The translations under genes and the position numbers were made by a program. A stretch of 64,000 nt of DNA, taken from the NCBI RefSeq assembly GCF_025145645.1, contig NZ_CP102252.1:434001-498000 (forward strand). The letters are read 5' to 3'. The notes below the pieces were generated by a model. That model saw only the letters and a list, made by a program, of their open reading frames with translations, did no database searches and had not been told where the DNA came from. Source of the DNA: Alistipes senegalensis JC50. Lineage in GTDB: Bacteria; Bacteroidota; Bacteroidia; Bacteroidales; Rikenellaceae. This document shows positions 7,842 to 15,826 of the stretch, piece by piece. Positions within the stretch are counted from its first letter, which is position 1; every line of letters starts with the position of its first letter.

Positions 7842-9119
7842 TCAGAACGATGTGACGATGCTGTTGGCTTCGTCGATACGGCGGGCTTCGAGCTCGTCCA
7901 GGTAGATGCGTGTCGTCTGTTCGGAGGTATGGCCCAGTCCCTCGCTGATGACGGACATGGGGATGCCTTTGCGACGGGCACGGCTCGCCCACGTATGCCG
8001 CGCCATGTTGAACGTTAGGTTACGCTCCAGCCCCAGCTGCCGCGAGAGGCAGCGAAGGTGGTGCAGGTACTCCGAACGGTTATACAGAAAACGACGGTAC
8101 AGAAGCTCTTCGTACTCCCGACGGGCGGTGGAATCCGTACCGGTAAATTCGAGGGGCCGGAAACCGCCCGCACCGTCTTTGACCGCAAGGATCGGAAGAA
8201 CCAGGGGCGGGCAGTGGTTACGGTAACGTTCGATGATCGTACGAAGCGCCGGGACGATCCGGACCGTGAACAGCTGGCCCGTCTTACGGCGGCGGTAGCG
8301 GATAACCTCCCCGTCGATATCGCGCTGTCGAAGGTAGGCCATGTCCACGAACGACATACCACGGCAATAGAAGCTGAACAGGAAAAGGTCGCGGGCGACG
8401 GACAGGGAGCCGGGCGGAAGCTCGGCGCCTGCAACGCGTTGCAGCACCGTATCGTCGACGGCAAGTTTACGGGTCTTCTCGACACGGAACGAAACGCTCC
8501 CGAAAGGATCGGGGCCTTTGGGGGCGGCTCCTTCGCGGACGGCACGGTTGTAGACCGCCCGCAGCTTATTCAGGTAGAACGTAACCGTATTGGTACGCAG
8601 ACCTTCGCGCAGCAGGAACTTCCGGAACTCCAGGATCGTGGGTTCGTCCAGTTCGCAGAGCTGGTAGTGCCGCTTTCCCGAAAAACGTTCGAAGGCCTTC
8701 AGCGTGGAACGGTAGGTGAAGGCCGTGCCGTGGCGACCCTCGCGCAGCAGCTCCTCGATCTGGGAACAGAAAACCGTATGCACGAAGCGGTTGTCGGAAC
8801 GGGCACGGAACAGACGCGCGACATCCCGCCCATCGAAGGATCGGGAGCTGCGCTCCAACTCCGAGGCGATGCGGTGCAGCTCATGTACCTGATGGCGAAG
8901 GTAATTGTTGACGTTGTCGATGAAACGGAGGTGTTCGCGGATTTTCAGACTCGGAACGGCTTGGCACCGCGAGGCGTCGAACTCGGCGCGAAGAAGCTTG
9001 AAGGGCGTGAAGACAACGCCGCGACGGCGGCGGCAAAGGATCTGGATGATCAGCGTATAGCGGTCGTTGGGGGTATCCTTGCGGATGTTGAGCATGGGTT
9101 TGATAGTCGTTTTCGGCAT
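7842..9119 (-). CDS. Tyrosine site-specific recombinase, probable DNA invertase
   Basis: About 425 residues from the ATG at 9119 (MPKTTIKPMLNIRK); an upstream in-frame ATG at 9161 gives a less typical N-terminus. It has an arm-type DNA-binding start, a SAM-like core-binding domain (TAFTYRSTLKAFERFSG...) and a full catalytic set: Arg in FYCRGMSFVDMAYL, Lys in RRRKTGQLF, RH in FNMARHTWASRAR, His in GLGHTSEQTT and the nucleophile in TRIYLDEL. The RGMSFVDMA form is characteristic of Bacteroides invertases that flip promoters next to their own genes, unlike the element integrases nearby, which lack this Arg. A TATCTTTG-type -7 box lies at 9160-9167. Inferred substrate: the 19-bp repeats. Confidence 0.85.
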   Translation of the reverse strand: MPKTTIKPMLNIRKDTPNDRYTLIIQILCRRRRGVVFTPFKLLRAEFDASRCQAVPSLKIREHLRFIDNVNNYLRHQVHELHRIASELERSSRSFDGRDVARLFRARSDNRFVHTVFCSQIEELLREGRHGTAFTYRSTLKAFERFSGKRHYQLCELDEPTILEFRKFLLREGLRTNTVTFYLNKLRAVYNRAVREGAAPKGPDPFGSVSFRVEKTRKLAVDDTVLQRVAGAELPPGSLSVARDLFLFSFYCRGMSFVDMAYLRQRDIDGEVIRYRRRKTGQLFTVRIVPALRTIIERYRNHCPPLVLPILAVKDGAGGFRPLEFTGTDSTARREYEELLYRRFLYNRSEYLHHLRCLSRQLGLERNLTFNMARHTWASRARRKGIPMSVISEGLGHTSEQTTRIYLDELEARRIDEANSIVTSF

Positions 9120-9167
9120 AAGCAGGATTTGTTTGTTAAAACTCCGTGAATGAAGCCCCAAAGATAG

Positions 9168-9579
9168 ACCTACGGCGGAGTTTTACGGGGTGAATGCCGG
9201 AAACGCGGCGAAAAATTTTTTGTGAAAACTTTGAAAAACCTCCGCTACAGCTCCCGGGGCCGGGGCGGTTCCCGGTGCAATATTACAACCGCCCGGAGAT
9301 GAAAACAAGCCCGCCGAACGGACTGGAGCGGACATTGAAGCCGGGATAGGAAATGAGGATGTATAATTGCGGCAGAAATAATTATTCGGATAAACAAACG
9401 GATGATTAAGGCGATATTTATCGGATTCGTTACCCAATCAAACAAACGATTCGATAAGGAAGCGGAGAAGAGCAGAATTAAAAAAATAAGTATAAATAAA
9501 TCCATATATGTACGATAATTTATCGAAGCAGACATCAATAGAAAACATTACCCATACAAATAATTCTTAACATATTCAA
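9168..9579. other. AT-rich gap without a supported gene
   Basis: About 410 bp between the recombinase promoter and the ParA fragment. Short open frames exist on the minus strand (e.g. 9245-9538), but they have biased hydrophobic composition and no recognisable motif. I see no RNA gene or clear repeat here. Confidence 0.5.
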
Positions 9580-9756
9580 ATGATGGAATCTGTAAACATT
9601 TCAATCTGCAATCAGAAAGGCGGCATCGGAAAATCCACATTCACGGTATTGTTGGCCAGCTACCTGCATTACACTTTGGGGCATGACGTGCTTGTCGTGG
9701 ACTGCGACTATCAGAGTTCAGATATGCGTGCTGCAGAGCAGCCGCCCGTTGGGTAG
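9580..9756 (+). pseudogene. Truncated ParA-family ATPase (N-terminal fragment)
   Basis: 58 codons from ATG at 9580 to a TAG at 9754. The peptide carries an intact deviant Walker A, ICNQKGGIGKSTFTVLLASY, and the following LVVDCDYQSSDMR strand, then loses similarity at AAEQPPVG. Intact ParA proteins are ~250 residues. In Bacteroides conjugative transposons a ParA-like gene (traA) begins the transfer region, so this is probably a leftover of such an element. It could be residual because the DNA just downstream is a large palindrome rather than coding sequence. Confidence 0.75.
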
Positions 9757-9781
9757 CGTTCGGAGCGCAGAAAGCCACCTA

Positions 9782-9899
9782 TTCCGACGGTAGCGTTCAG
9801 CAAAACGCCGGGGCTGGAAATCCGCAAGGCTCGCCCCTCGGGCGATTCGCATGGCCTTGCGGATTTTCAGCTCCGGCGTTTGATTCCCTGCCGACGGAA
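9782..9899. repeat. Large compound palindrome next to ParA fragment
   Basis: A 27-nt arm at 9804-9830 pairs with 9854-9880 with two mismatches, both of which would be G-U pairs in RNA. An inner hairpin (TCGCCC at 9831, GGGCGA at 9840) fills the loop, and an outer imperfect stem (TTCCGACGGTAG near 9782, CTGCCGACGGAA near 9888) extends it. Function unknown; candidates are a mobile-element end, a single-strand origin or a structured RNA. Confidence 0.65.
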
Positions 9900-9923
9900 A
9901 ATTACATGAATTTGACTACTAGG

Positions 9924-10115
9924 TTACTGCACAACCTTGAAGACGCTGTCGAGTTTCTCACTCAACGCAGCCATATCTTGCCCAATCTTGTCGTTAGTGA
10001 TTTTAGCGTAGATTTGGGTCGTGGTGATATGTTTATGTCCCGGCATCTTACTGACCGTTTCCAGAGGTACGCCCTGCGCAAGCGTAATCGTCGTGGCGAA
10101 GGTATGACGCGCCAT
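9924..10115 (-). pseudogene. C-terminal fragment of a tyrosine integrase
   Basis: 63 residues holding the last catalytic motifs of a Bacteroides-type integrase: MARHTFATTITLAQG, then MPGHKHITTTQIYAKI with the His and nucleophilic Tyr. Upstream the frame can be extended only six codons (PIAFL) to an in-frame TAG, so the rest of the gene is gone. A second decayed integrase at 22256-23304, same strand, lacks precisely this part; the two would add up to ~409 residues, the length of intact relatives. The motif ARH is present on both fragments, so they may instead be remnants of two genes. Confidence 0.75.
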
Positions 10116-10379
10116 GAGGAAAGCGATAGGCTACGCAAGGAAAAGCAGACAGAAGAAGATTAAACGTAAACTGTTTGAAATGAGCATGGTTTCAGTATTT
10201 TGCCAAATTGAGAAAATGCAAATGACAACGTAATATTGAGGTTGTTCAGTTACCAGACCGTTAGCCGGGCAGTTACTGGAACGAGAACAAGTAACGGAAA
10301 GCAATGAAAAGAAATCCTCACCGTTTTCTTTGCACTCGTACTCAGCATTTTGCTTATCAAGGAACGCTTATATGGCAAG

Positions 10380-10387
10380 TAACTTTG
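10380..10387 (+). promoter_or_regulatory. -7 box before tandem integrases
   Basis: TAACTTTG, a TAnnTTTG match 20 bp before the integrase ATG. No -33 element with correct spacing is clear. Confidence 0.45.
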
Positions 10388-10406
10388 CACCTAAAAATAT
10401 AAGCGT

Positions 10407-11636
10407 ATGAAAGTAGAAAAATTCAAGGTGCTGCTCTACCTCAAAAAGAGCGGACTGGGCAAGTCGGGCAAAGCCCCGATAATGGGAAGAATTACAGTGA
10501 ACCTCACGATGGCACAGTTCGGATGCAAGTTGTCCTGCACTCCCGAATTGTGGAATCCCCGTGAAAGCCGTCTGAACGGAAAGAGCCGCGAGGCGGTGGA
10601 GACTAATGCCAAGATTGATAAGTTGCTACTGGCGGTAAACATGGCATTCGACAATCTTGTGGAACGCAAAATTGATTTCGATGCCACCGATGTGAAAGAC
10701 CTTTTTCAAGGCAGCATGGAAACGCAGATGCCCCTTATGAAAATGACCGATGTTGTCTGTGATGACATCAAGGCACGTATCGGTATTGACCGTGCCAAAA
10801 GTACTTATCCCGGCTATCACCATATGTGGCTGGCACTCGGAGAGTTCATCAAGCATCAGTACAAGGTCAAGGATTTGGCTTTCGAGCAACTGACGGAACA
10901 GTTCATCCACGACTATCAGACATTTGTCACGGAAGATAAAAGACAGGCAATCGATACTGCCAGACATTATCTTGCCATACTTAAGAAGATTTGCCGTCTA
11001 GCTTATAAAGAGGGATATGCTGATAAAATCCACTTCCAACATTTCACCCTGCCGAAGAAAACGGAAACGACTCCACGGGCATTGAGTCGTGAATCGTTCG
11101 AGAAAATCCGTGACGTGGAAATACCTGCATACCGCAAATCCCATATGCTGGCAAGGGATATGTTTCTCTTCGGATGTTACACAGGTGTATCTTATGCAGA
11201 TGTCGTTTCGATTACTCATGCTAATTTGCAGACAGACGGGGACGGGGCATTATGGTTGAAATACCGCAGAAAGAAAAACGAACTCCGTGCTAGTGTAAAA
11301 CTATTGCCCGAAGCAATTGCGCTTATCAATAAGTATAGCAGTGAGGACAGAGAAACCTTGTTTCCTTTACTTCGCTGGTCCAATCTTAGAAGGCACATGA
11401 AAGCGTTGGCGGCACTGGCAGGCATCAAGGATGACCTGTGCTACCATCAGGCGCGCCATAGTTTCGCCTCGCTGATTACGCTCGAAGCTGGTGTGCCGAT
11501 TGAGACCATCAGTAGGATGTTGGGGCATTCCGATATTTCCACCACTCAGGTGTACGCCCGTGTCAGTCCGAAAAAACTCTTTGAGGACATGGACAGGTTC
11601 ATCAAAGCTACCGAGGATTTCAAACTTACCCTTTAA
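10407..11636 (+). CDS. Tyrosine integrase, first of a tandem pair
   Basis: 409 residues with the Bacteroides integrase layout: arm-type DNA-binding domain (FKVLLYLKKSGLGKSGKAPI, GRITVNLTMAQF), SAM-like core-binding domain (~110-210) and catalytic domain. Catalytic residues seen are Lys in YRRKKNELR, HxxR in CYHQARHSFASL, His in MLGHSDISTT and Tyr in TQVYARV. The first Arg is replaced: the box reads CYTGVSYADV. The same loss is known in the CTnDOT integrase, so the enzyme is probably active. Only 13 bp separate it from the second integrase, suggesting an operon and joint action in excision and integration. Confidence 0.88.
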   Translation: MKVEKFKVLLYLKKSGLGKSGKAPIMGRITVNLTMAQFGCKLSCTPELWNPRESRLNGKSREAVETNAKIDKLLLAVNMAFDNLVERKIDFDATDVKDLFQGSMETQMPLMKMTDVVCDDIKARIGIDRAKSTYPGYHHMWLALGEFIKHQYKVKDLAFEQLTEQFIHDYQTFVTEDKRQAIDTARHYLAILKKICRLAYKEGYADKIHFQHFTLPKKTETTPRALSRESFEKIRDVEIPAYRKSHMLARDMFLFGCYTGVSYADVVSITHANLQTDGDGALWLKYRRKKNELRASVKLLPEAIALINKYSSEDRETLFPLLRWSNLRRHMKALAALAGIKDDLCYHQARHSFASLITLEAGVPIETISRMLGHSDISTTQVYARVSPKKLFEDMDRFIKATEDFKLTL

Positions 11637-11649
11637 TACAGCAAACGAT

Positions 11650-12870
11650 ATGCGAAGTACATTTTCACTGTTACCCTATATCAACCGCAGCAAGGTAAAG
11701 GCTGACGGTACGACCGCCGTTCTCTGCCGCATAACCATTGACGGGAAACAGACGGTCATAAGCACAAGTATCTATTGCCGTCCCGAAGATTGGAATGGCA
11801 AGAAGAACGAGATAAAGTCCACAAGGGAAAACAACCGCTTGCAGGAATATCTCCGGATCATTTCAGAAGCATACGAGGAAATACTGAAATCGCAAGGTGT
11901 AGTCAGTGCAGAGATGTTGAAGAGCCACATCACCCAAAACAACATTCATCCGACTACCCTCCTGCAAATGGGAGACTGGGAACGGGAGCGGTTAAAGAAA
12001 CACTCCGTGGAAATAGATTCAACCTCCTCCTATCGAAGTTCAATATATTACCAGAGGTACCTGACAGACTATATTGTGTCATCGGGTAAAAAGGACATCT
12101 ATTTTGAAGAAGTTACAGAGGACTTCGGCAAATCTTATAAGGCATATCTGAAAAGATGCAAGAACTTCGGGGCATCTCAGACCAACCATTGTCTGCGATG
12201 GTTGAACCGCCTATTGTATCTGGCAGTCGATAAGGAGATAATCCGAGTGAATCCCTGCGAGGAGTTGGAATATGAAACCAAACCGGAGGCAAAGCACAGA
12301 TACATCAGCCACGATGAGTTCAAAAAGATACTTTCCACCCCGATGTATGACAACAGGCTGGAGTTGGCGAGACGGGCTTTCATATTCTCCTGCCTGACGG
12401 GATTGGCGTATGTGGATATACAGTTGTTGCATCCCCACCACATCGTGATGAATGCGGAGGGCAGACGGTATATCCGTATCAACCGCAAGAAGACAAAGGT
12501 GGAAGCGTTCATACCCCTGCATCCCATAGCGGAACAGATATTGTCGCTGTACAACACGGCCGATGACGAACAGCCCGTATTTCCGCTTCCTAACCGTGAC
12601 GCCTTGTGGTTTGAAATTCATGAGTTAGGTGTAATCATAGGCAAAGAGGATAACTTGTCCTACCATCAAAGCCGACATAGTTTCGGAACTTTCCTTATTT
12701 CAGCGGATATACCGATAGAGAGTATCGCCAAGATGATGGGGCACTCCAATATTCGGACGACACAGGGATATGCACGTATAACCGATGACAAAATCTCAAA
12801 GGATATGGACAAACTGATGGAACGCCGGAAGAAACAATCGACCGGCGAAAAGACAAACAAAAGTAACTAA
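11650..12870 (+). CDS. Tyrosine integrase, second of a tandem pair
   Basis: 406 residues from the ATG at 11650 (MRSTFSLLPYINRSKVKADG); the longer frame upstream overlaps the first integrase out of frame. It has an arm-binding N-terminus, a core-binding domain (~100-190) and a catalytic domain with Lys in INRKKTKVEAF, HxxR in YHQSRHSFGTF, His in MMGHSNIRTT and Tyr in TQGYARI. The Arg I box reads CLTGLAYVDI, so Arg is again missing. Paired integrases differing in sequence are common at the ends of Bacteroides mobilizable elements; the two may need each other or act on different att halves. Confidence 0.87.
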   Translation: MRSTFSLLPYINRSKVKADGTTAVLCRITIDGKQTVISTSIYCRPEDWNGKKNEIKSTRENNRLQEYLRIISEAYEEILKSQGVVSAEMLKSHITQNNIHPTTLLQMGDWERERLKKHSVEIDSTSSYRSSIYYQRYLTDYIVSSGKKDIYFEEVTEDFGKSYKAYLKRCKNFGASQTNHCLRWLNRLLYLAVDKEIIRVNPCEELEYETKPEAKHRYISHDEFKKILSTPMYDNRLELARRAFIFSCLTGLAYVDIQLLHPHHIVMNAEGRRYIRINRKKTKVEAFIPLHPIAEQILSLYNTADDEQPVFPLPNRDALWFEIHELGVIIGKEDNLSYHQSRHSFGTFLISADIPIESIAKMMGHSNIRTTQGYARITDDKISKDMDKLMERRKKQSTGEKTNKSN

Positions 12871-12873
12871 ACA

Positions 12874-13266
12874 ATGTCAATACAATATATTATGGATAGA
12901 GGTATAATCACAATCAGTGAAGCGGGTATGGTCACTATTCCGACCGCACCCGTATGGATGACACAATTCGAAATCGCCGACCTGTTTGGAGTATTCTCTT
13001 GTGACATCCGTAAAGCGATTCATGCTATATATAGGAATAAGGAGTTAAACGAATGTGATACGATGAAATATATCAAGCAACCAGATGGTATCAGTTACGA
13101 TGTTTATAATCTTGAAATGGTTATAGCCATTGCATTCAGGATATGCAGTAGAGAAAGTATCTTGTTCAGACGGTTTGTGATAAATGAAATCTACGCCACC
13201 AAGAAAGAGAACTCAATAACATTGTTTGTATCCTGTGGCAGAGGAAGCAACCTATGGTATAGTTGA
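12874..13266 (+). CDS. RhuM-like small protein
   Basis: 130 residues, starting 3 bp after the second integrase, so probably in the same operon. Residues ~25-100 (WMTQFEIADLFGVFSCDIRK...AIYRNKEL, YNLEMVIAIAFRICSRESIL followed by FRRFVINEIY) match the N-terminal pattern of virulence RhuM-family proteins, which contain a winged-helix-like putative DNA-binding start. It is much shorter than typical RhuM (~300 residues). It may be a self-standing regulator of the element or a truncated form; the last ~20 residues look non-conserved. Confidence 0.65.
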   Translation: MSIQYIMDRGIITISEAGMVTIPTAPVWMTQFEIADLFGVFSCDIRKAIHAIYRNKELNECDTMKYIKQPDGISYDVYNLEMVIAIAFRICSRESILFRRFVINEIYATKKENSITLFVSCGRGSNLWYS

Positions 13267-13479
13267 GGTTCATCCCATCAGTCACCTGTTCCCGATGCTC
13301 GGATGCAAAGGTAGCGCATGGCACTGATGGCAGTGGAAAGGTCAGGCGGCAAAGCCGTTTCGGGCAGAATCTTCCTCCTGCGGAGCGTATTCAGCCCGAA
13401 AACCTTGCCTCTGCCGGCCATACGCTCGAAAGGCATCCGGCAACGGAAACAAGCGACTGACGGGAAATCAGAAGACAAA
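13267..13479. other. Short gap without supported gene
   Basis: Small open frames exist on both strands (13263-13460 plus, 13278-13478 minus), but they overlap each other almost completely and show no motif. I call neither. Confidence 0.4.
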
Positions 13480-13540
13480 AAAAGGAACGGCTAACAGACG
13501 AAGCGGAATCTTGATGCTTCATCCGTAAACCGTTCCTTTT
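13480..13540. terminator. Bidirectional terminator between convergent genes
   Basis: AAAAGGAACGG (13480-13490) pairs with CCGTTCCTTTT (13530-13540), and inner GAAGC/GCTTC bases extend the fold. A-rich and T-rich ends flank both sides. It lies between the plus-strand RhuM-like gene and the minus-strand HTH gene. Confidence 0.6.
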
Positions 13541-13610
13541 CTTCTTGCTGTCAAGTCCATTACTACCGCAAATTATAGGGCAGACGGCAAACTGCGCTCC
13601 TTCAAGAAAA

Positions 13611-13916
13611 TCAGATCGCCTTCTGTCGGTAGGCGGAGCGGTAGCCGTCAGTTAGCATCTTCTCTATGTCGGATTCACGGTAGAGGATTTTGCCACCTAA
13701 TTGGATATAGGCTATCCGTCCTTCGTTGCGGTAGTCTTGAAGTGTTCTTCGGCTTACCTTCAGTCGTGCTGAAACCTCCTTGTCGGTAAAGAAACGTTCT
13801 CCGCCCAATGTCGGGCGGTAGTTGGCGGTCAGGCGCTCGTAGTTGTCCAGCAGACGGTCAAGGCTGCCCATGAAGTGGATTATCCACTCATTGTCTTTGT
13901 TAATCAATTCGTTCAT
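13611..13916 (-). CDS. Helix-turn-helix excisionase-like protein
   Basis: 101 residues. The C-terminal half has the MerR/excisionase-type winged-helix pattern RFFTDKEVSARLKVSRRTLQ, then YRNEGRIAYIQLGGKILYRE, ending in SDIEKMLTDGY. The first ~35 residues are predicted helical (WIIHFMGSLDRLLDNYERL). Proteins of this kind, often in pairs, lie beside integrase genes in Bacteroides mobile elements and act as excisionases or directionality factors. It follows the next gene by 53 bp and is probably co-transcribed with it. Which of the two is the true Xis cannot be read from sequence. Confidence 0.78.
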   Translation of the reverse strand: MNELINKDNEWIIHFMGSLDRLLDNYERLTANYRPTLGGERFFTDKEVSARLKVSRRTLQDYRNEGRIAYIQLGGKILYRESDIEKMLTDGYRSAYRQKAI

Positions 13917-13969
13917 GTTACGTTGGATTTAGTGGGTATTGTTATTATACTTCGTTTATTGCGTCCTGT

Positions 13970-14281
13970 TTATATCGTCCTTTCCTTGAACCTCGCTTCT
14001 TTCCGTCTGTCTTCCACAACGGAAACGATACGTTGCACATCTTCGGGACGGTAATACGTCTTGTGGTTTATCTGCGAGTAGGCAAGCGTACCGTTGTCCC
14101 GCAGAGTCTGCAACGTGCGGGGACTGATGTTCAGCATCCGGCACACGTCCTGATTATCCATCCACTCACTCATTCTTTTATCTCCGTGCCGCTGGCAGAT
14201 TGCTTCCATACGGTGAACGAAGTGGTCGAACTTGGCGACCATTGCCTCAAATGTTTTTCTTTCGATAGATACGATTTCCAT
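13970..14281 (-). CDS. Helix-turn-helix excisionase-like protein
   Basis: 103 residues, a paralogue of the downstream HTH protein: an N-terminal helix (FEAMVAKFDHFVHRMEAIC) then WMDNQDVCRMLNISPRTLQT, LRDNGTLAYSQINHKTYYRP and EDVQRIVSVVED. The MerR-like fold binds DNA through the NISPRTLQ helix. The pair probably controls excision or transcription of the integrase operon, from which they are divided by a bidirectional terminator. Upstream lies ~400 bp with a coding remnant rather than an obvious promoter. Confidence 0.78.
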   Translation of the reverse strand: MEIVSIERKTFEAMVAKFDHFVHRMEAICQRHGDKRMSEWMDNQDVCRMLNISPRTLQTLRDNGTLAYSQINHKTYYRPEDVQRIVSVVEDRRKEARFKERTI

Positions 14282-14422
14282 ATACGTTATTCTTTGCTGT
14301 TATTGTTTCTTTTGCCGCAAAGGAATATATAATCAGTTATCCGACAATGGATTTTCTAAAAGTGGAAGCATGTGGCACCGGTATGGCATAGGTTGTCCGG
14401 GGGACTATTTATCGTTATCATC

Positions 14423-14623
14423 TTAATTGGGGATTTTAGCAAGAATGCCAAGAACAAAATAAGGGCTTAATTCAAATTTACCCGTAAATACATCTTTGTT
14501 CTTCCTATGATTCATATCCGGCAAATCGAAGAGGCCTGCACCATTGTTCATACCGCCATAAGGCAAAACTACACAAAATTGCCTAACAGAATCCAAGTCC
14601 TTGACTGCCTGAACTAAAGCCTC
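14423..14623 (-). pseudogene. C-terminal coding remnant of unknown family
   Basis: A 66-codon minus-strand frame without a good start; it is closed upstream by an in-frame TAA at 14624-14626. The peptide (FCVVLPYGGMNNGAGLFDLP, then DMNHRKNKDVFTGKFELSPY and FVLGILAKIPN) has normal protein composition, better than a chance frame in this region. I do not recognise the family. It may be a broken cargo gene; an internal ATG (MNNGAG) could still start a ~45-residue peptide. Confidence 0.4.
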
Positions 14624-14696
14624 TTACTTTGCTCCCGACAAACGGTCAACTATGCGCATACAGACCAACAAGTATTCACTTTAAAAAGAAACAACA

Positions 14697-15239
14697 ATGA
14701 GCAAGAAATTCAAAAACATTGAGAACGATGAAGCGTTCAAGAACTTCAAGTTGGAAGACTATATGCCTTCCATGTCCAAACATGAATCGGAAGAGAGTTC
14801 TTCCATAGCAGAACAAGAACCTGTTGTGGAGGCTGGCAATCTCTTTCCTATATTGGATGAGCCGAACACACTCGCAGTACAAATGGCTATGCTGGATACT
14901 CGCATACAGGAACAGGAAACAAGTGTAGGGTCAGACACAGAGGCAAAGGGAACTGCCACAGATACGGATGACATTCCCATAGAACGGATTGTCGCCAGAC
15001 GCATCAGCAGCAAACAGCGTAGGCTGTCATTAGACGAATACCGAACTATCTATCTGCAAGTGCCCAAGATTACTGACCGTAAACCTGTGTTCGTCAGTGG
15101 GGAGGTACGTGACAGACTGGACGAGATTGTTCGTCGCCTCGGTGGACGTGGCATGAGTGTATCGGGGCTTATTGAAAATCTCGCCCGTCATCACCTGTCA
15201 TCCTACGAGGATGACATTGACCAGTGGCGTAAATTGTAG
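14697..15239 (+). CDS. DUF3408 protein, mobilization-associated
   Basis: 180 residues. An acidic, low-complexity N-terminal ~95 residues (MSKKFKNIENDEAFKNFKLE...) lead to a basic C-terminal region, ARRISSKQRRLSLDEYRTIY, KPVFVSGEVRDRLDEIVRRL and GGRGMSVSGLIENLARHHL, which matches the DUF3408 pattern: a ribbon-helix-helix-like DNA-binding end found in Bacteroides conjugative and mobilizable elements. It is directly upstream of the candidate oriT and the mobilization genes, so a role in relaxosome assembly or partition is likely. The exact function of the family is not established. Confidence 0.8.
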   Translation: MSKKFKNIENDEAFKNFKLEDYMPSMSKHESEESSSIAEQEPVVEAGNLFPILDEPNTLAVQMAMLDTRIQEQETSVGSDTEAKGTATDTDDIPIERIVARRISSKQRRLSLDEYRTIYLQVPKITDRKPVFVSGEVRDRLDEIVRRLGGRGMSVSGLIENLARHHLSSYEDDIDQWRKL

Positions 15240-15253
15240 AAATTAAGACAAGG

Positions 15254-15394
15254 CCAACGGAGTGTCTTTCGGGTATTTTTTCAGAGATGCTCTAAATCAC
15301 TTGTAACGAAGTTTTGAGGGGCAAGTTTATGTTTCGGGCAGACCGAAACCACTTGCCCCGCTCCAAACTTCGCAGGGAAAGCACATCCCGTTGG
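15254..15394. other. Candidate oriT: nested inverted repeats before mob genes
   Basis: Nested arms: CGAAGTTT 15307-15314 with AAACTTCG 15365-15372; GGGGCAAGT 15318-15326 with ACTTGCCCC 15351-15359; GTTTCGG 15331-15337 with CCGAAAC 15343-15349; and an outer CCAACGG 15254-15260 with CCGTTGG 15388-15394. The position, just upstream of MobC-like and relaxase genes, fits an origin of transfer. A nic site cannot be assigned from sequence alone. Confidence 0.6.
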
Positions 15395-15448
15395 TCTATA
15401 CTTCATATAATCATTGTAGATACTGAATAGATTAGATTTTAGAATATT

Positions 15449-15826
15449 ATGAACTGCGAAAAGAGAAAGAACAACGGACGGGAACGGACCAACAAAGGCG
15501 GTCGTCCCGTCAAGGGTGTCACAGAGAAACTGAAATACCGTATCACGGTAAAGATGGCAACGGAGGATTACTACCTATTGAAGTCAAAGGCGAAGTCAGC
15601 AGGAATCTCGCCGAGCGAGTTCGTCCGTGGCTGTATAAGGAACGGGGAGGTGAAGGAACGGCTGACCAAGGAACATTGCGAGTGCATCCGCAAGCTGTGC
15701 GGCATGGCAAACAATCTCAACCAGCTTGCACGCAAGGCGAATGCGGAGGGTTACACGTCCGTGTTCGTTCCATGCCGTACACTGATGATAGAGATAGACA
15801 ACCTTGTAAACCTGATACGCCTATGA
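15449..15826 (+). CDS. MobC-like relaxosome accessory protein
   Basis: 125 residues. A basic N-terminal tail (KRKNNGRERTNKGGRPVKG) precedes a ribbon-helix-helix-like segment (YRITVKMATEDYYLLKSKAK, SAGISPSEFVRGCIRNG) and the family signature CIRKLCGMANNLNQLARKAN, typical of MobC/BmgB-like mobilization proteins. These bind near the nic site and help the relaxase open the strands. Its stop overlaps the relaxase start (ATGA at 15823-15826), implying translational coupling. Confidence 0.85.
   Translation: MNCEKRKNNGRERTNKGGRPVKGVTEKLKYRITVKMATEDYYLLKSKAKSAGISPSEFVRGCIRNGEVKERLTKEHCECIRKLCGMANNLNQLARKANAEGYTSVFVPCRTLMIEIDNLVNLIRL

Noticed and set aside
9183..9538. Short hydrophobic minus-strand frames upstream of the recombinase
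   Set aside because: AT-rich biased composition, no start context or family motif; two overlapping frames compete.
13263..13478. Small frames on both strands between the RhuM-like gene and the terminator
   Set aside because: Each is the shadow of the other and neither shows a recognisable domain.
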